NCBI GenBank assembly: GCA_049969495.1
Contig: JBMFOT010000056.1
Span: 1 to 22,548, forward strand
Reading direction: 5' to 3'
Length of the DNA stretch: 22,548 bases
Origin: HRBIN16 sp049969495
Lineage (GTDB): Bacteria > Armatimonadota > HRBIN16
Each line of letters opens with the position of its first letter. Position 1 is the stretch's first letter. Under the pieces are notes generated by a model that was not told the DNA's origin, searched no databases, and saw nothing but the letters and a program-made list of their open reading frames with translations. This document shows positions 21,215 to 22,548 of this stretch, piece by piece. The translations under genes were made by a program, and so were the position numbers.

Positions 21215-22108
21215 ATGCTGGTCGCGGGGGTAGACGGCGGCGGCACCAAGACTGAGGGAGTCGTCATGAACGAGGCGGGCGAGGTGGTGGCATCAGCACG
21301 AAGTGGCGGCACCAACCTCAATTTCGTGCCGGTGGAGGAGTGTGAACGTTCGGTTCTCGAGGTGCTGTCGCATCTTGCGGAGGCGGTCGACGGTGCGCGC
21401 GTCGTTCGGCTGTACTCCACCTTTATCCCCGACCTGCCTACCATCCGCACCGAAGTGCAAGCGGTTTTCCCAAACGCACTCTGGCAACACCAAGCGGAGC
21501 ATCGTGCGGTACTGGCGGCGGGCGGTGTGCTGGAGCCTTATGGCATCGGCGTGGTGGCGGGCACGGGCTCTAGCACAGTGGGCTGGCGAGGCGAGGACAC
21601 GTGTGCTGCTGTAGGAGGCTGGGGGATGTTGCTAGGGGATGAAGGCAGCGCGACCGACATCGCGATACACGCGCTGCGCGCGGTGATTCACGCCTCTGAC
21701 GGACGGGGAGAACCAACCAGCTTGCGCGAGGAGATGTTGGACTATTTCGGGCTGAAGCACCTGTGGGAAATCACTCACCGCGTGTACCGTGACACCCTGC
21801 CTCGTCACATGCTGGCGGGCTTTGCGGTACGGGTGAGCCGAGCAGCCGATGCGGGTGACCGGGTGGCTCAGCGTATTCTCCGCGAGGCGGGGGAGACACT
21901 GGGCAGCGATGTGCTGGTGGTGGCGAGGAAGCTGTTCAGCCCGGAGGAGGCGTTTCCGGTGGTGCTGGGTGGCGGGGTATTTCGGGCGGGCGAGTGGGTC
22001 ATCGCTCCTCTGCGCGAGCGGGTGCTGGCGGAGTACCCTAAAGCGCAACTCATCCTGCCCGATGTGTCGCCGGCAGTCGGGCTGGCACGCCTGGCGCTGA
22101 AAGATTAG
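21215..22108 (+). CDS. BadF/BadG/BcrA/BcrD-type ATPase, N-acetylglucosamine kinase-like
   Basis: 297 residues from ATG 21215, with GGAGG at 21201-21205. An actin-fold (ASKHA) kinase: phosphate-1 loop GVDGGGTKTEGVV (about 5-17), RSGGTNLNF, phosphate-2 region GVVAGTGSSTVG (about 110-121), GGWGMLLGDEGSATDIA, and the late VVLGGGVFRAGEW (adenosine region). GGWGxxLGDEGS is the hallmark of GlcNAc kinase (NAGK)-like members. The likely reaction is ATP-dependent phosphorylation of an amino sugar in cell-wall or chitin sugar salvage. The cysteines of the 2-hydroxyacyl-CoA dehydratase activators are not seen, which argues against that branch. Confidence 0.85.
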   Translation: MLVAGVDGGGTKTEGVVMNEAGEVVASARSGGTNLNFVPVEECERSVLEVLSHLAEAVDGARVVRLYSTFIPDLPTIRTEVQAVFPNALWQHQAEHRAVLAAGGVLEPYGIGVVAGTGSSTVGWRGEDTCAAVGGWGMLLGDEGSATDIAIHALRAVIHASDGRGEPTSLREEMLDYFGLKHLWEITHRVYRDTLPRHMLAGFAVRVSRAADAGDRVAQRILREAGETLGSDVLVVARKLFSPEEAFPVVLGGGVFRAGEWVIAPLRERVLAEYPKAQLILPDVSPAVGLARLALKD

Positions 22109-22158
22109 ATTACTGAGGCACCTGCGCAAAGATTGTAGATAGTACTACTGGGGAGTCG

Positions 22159-22548
22159 TCACTCACATGGCCAGACCTCCGCTCCGCGTAAGCCGGGGTC
22201 AGTGTCCAGTACCTCTTTGGGGATAGGGCGAATGTCGGTATACAGGTACCAGGGATGCCTCATCTTTCCTTGCTCCGCACCGTTCCTGAAACAGAGTGTC
22301 TCAGCATACCTGCGCGATACAGAGCCGTCCAGCCGTAAACGCAGTACTTCCCCAACAATATCCAGATCTGCTTCAGATAACTGTCCATTCGGAAGGCGTT
22401 TTCCATGTAGAACGCAAACGGCTATTCCATGATTAGGATCAGCTTGCTGCATTAACAGCCGATATTTTTCAGTGAAGGGACGGTAGTAATAGTAGCTGGT
22501 TTCGATCCAGCGGTCGCCCTTGTCTGACCCCCACCACGCTGCACCATG
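22159..22548 (-). CDS. protein of unknown function, C-terminal part (5' end beyond window)
   Basis: The minus-strand frame stays open from the window edge to a stop at 22159, giving 129 visible residues. An internal ATG at 22452 is unlikely to be the start because the preceding codons look coding: HGAAWWGSDKGDRWIETSYY, then YYRPFTEKYRLL. Further segments are HGIAVCVLHGKRLPNGQLSE and RYAETLCFRNGAEQGKMRHP. Rich in aromatic residues, with no membrane segment. I do not recognise the family. It faces the kinase gene tail to tail across 50 bases with no clear terminator. Confidence 0.6.
   Translation of the reverse strand, partial: HGAAWWGSDKGDRWIETSYYYYRPFTEKYRLLMQQADPNHGIAVCVLHGKRLPNGQLSEADLDIVGEVLRLRLDGSVSRRYAETLCFRNGAEQGKMRHPWYLYTDIRPIPKEVLDTDPGLRGAEVWPCE

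Noticed and set aside
1..22548. CRISPR arrays, tRNA/rRNA genes, insertion sequences or a phage
   Set aside because: No regularly spaced repeats, no cloverleaf or rRNA words, no transposase or integrase motifs and no terminal inverted repeats were seen on reading both strands.

Overview
The window (about 57% G+C by eye) looks like a chromosomal segment of a thermophilic, probably anaerobic or microaerophilic bacterium. ThyX-type thymidylate synthase, a ferredoxin-dependent 2-oxoacid oxidoreductase and an NAD-coupled [NiFe] hydrogenase point to an H2/ferredoxin lifestyle. The degenerate 'H-X9-DG' pseudopilin-like protein, the DPF..YSxGxDGxDDGG membrane protein, and paired DUF433/DUF5615 genes are typical of Armatimonadota/Planctomycetes-like genomes. 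I infer an Armatimonadota-like hot-spring bacterium; this is inference, not proof.

Layout: (1) 1-4466: the 3' end of a UvrD-type helicase, an RHS remnant, a DUF433/DUF5615 toxin-antitoxin pair (minus), PBP4 (dacB), thyX, and a second, MazF-like TA pair. (2) 4503-6963: an orphan beta-class DNA methyltransferase fused to a degenerate staphylococcal-nuclease-like domain, then a membrane-anchored lineage-type protein. (3) 6983-12705: a clear sigma70 promoter, a roughly 230-nt structured leader, then hoxEFUYH and the maturation protease hoxW, encoding a bidirectional NAD(P)-linked [NiFe] hydrogenase. (4) 12818-13425: bioY biotin transporter with its own -10. (5) 13435-17211, minus strand: a probable operon DUF6062 - hypothetical - CPA-type antiporter - UspA - (MFS). 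(6) 17373-20090: korAB with two related palindromes around the promoter. (7) 20091-22548: an AAA+/DUF4143 ATPase remnant, a pseudopilin-like protein, a BadF/BcrA-type kinase and a partial unknown protein.

The strongest discovery is in region 5. The leader of the minus-strand operon reads as a fluoride (crcB-type) riboswitch with an intrinsic terminator whose 5' arm reuses the aptamer's 3' strand, which is the layout of a fluoride-activated ON switch. The genes it would control contain no CrcB/Fluc or CLC-F. Instead there is a cation/proton-antiporter-fold protein in which the normally essential transport aspartate reads as asparagine, together with a universal stress protein and two uncharacterised proteins. 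This suggests a fluoride-export or fluoride-stress operon built on a repurposed antiporter. Secondary points of interest are the long structured hox leader, the methyltransferase-SNase fusion, and the twin GTGCGA/TCGCAC palindromes at korAB.
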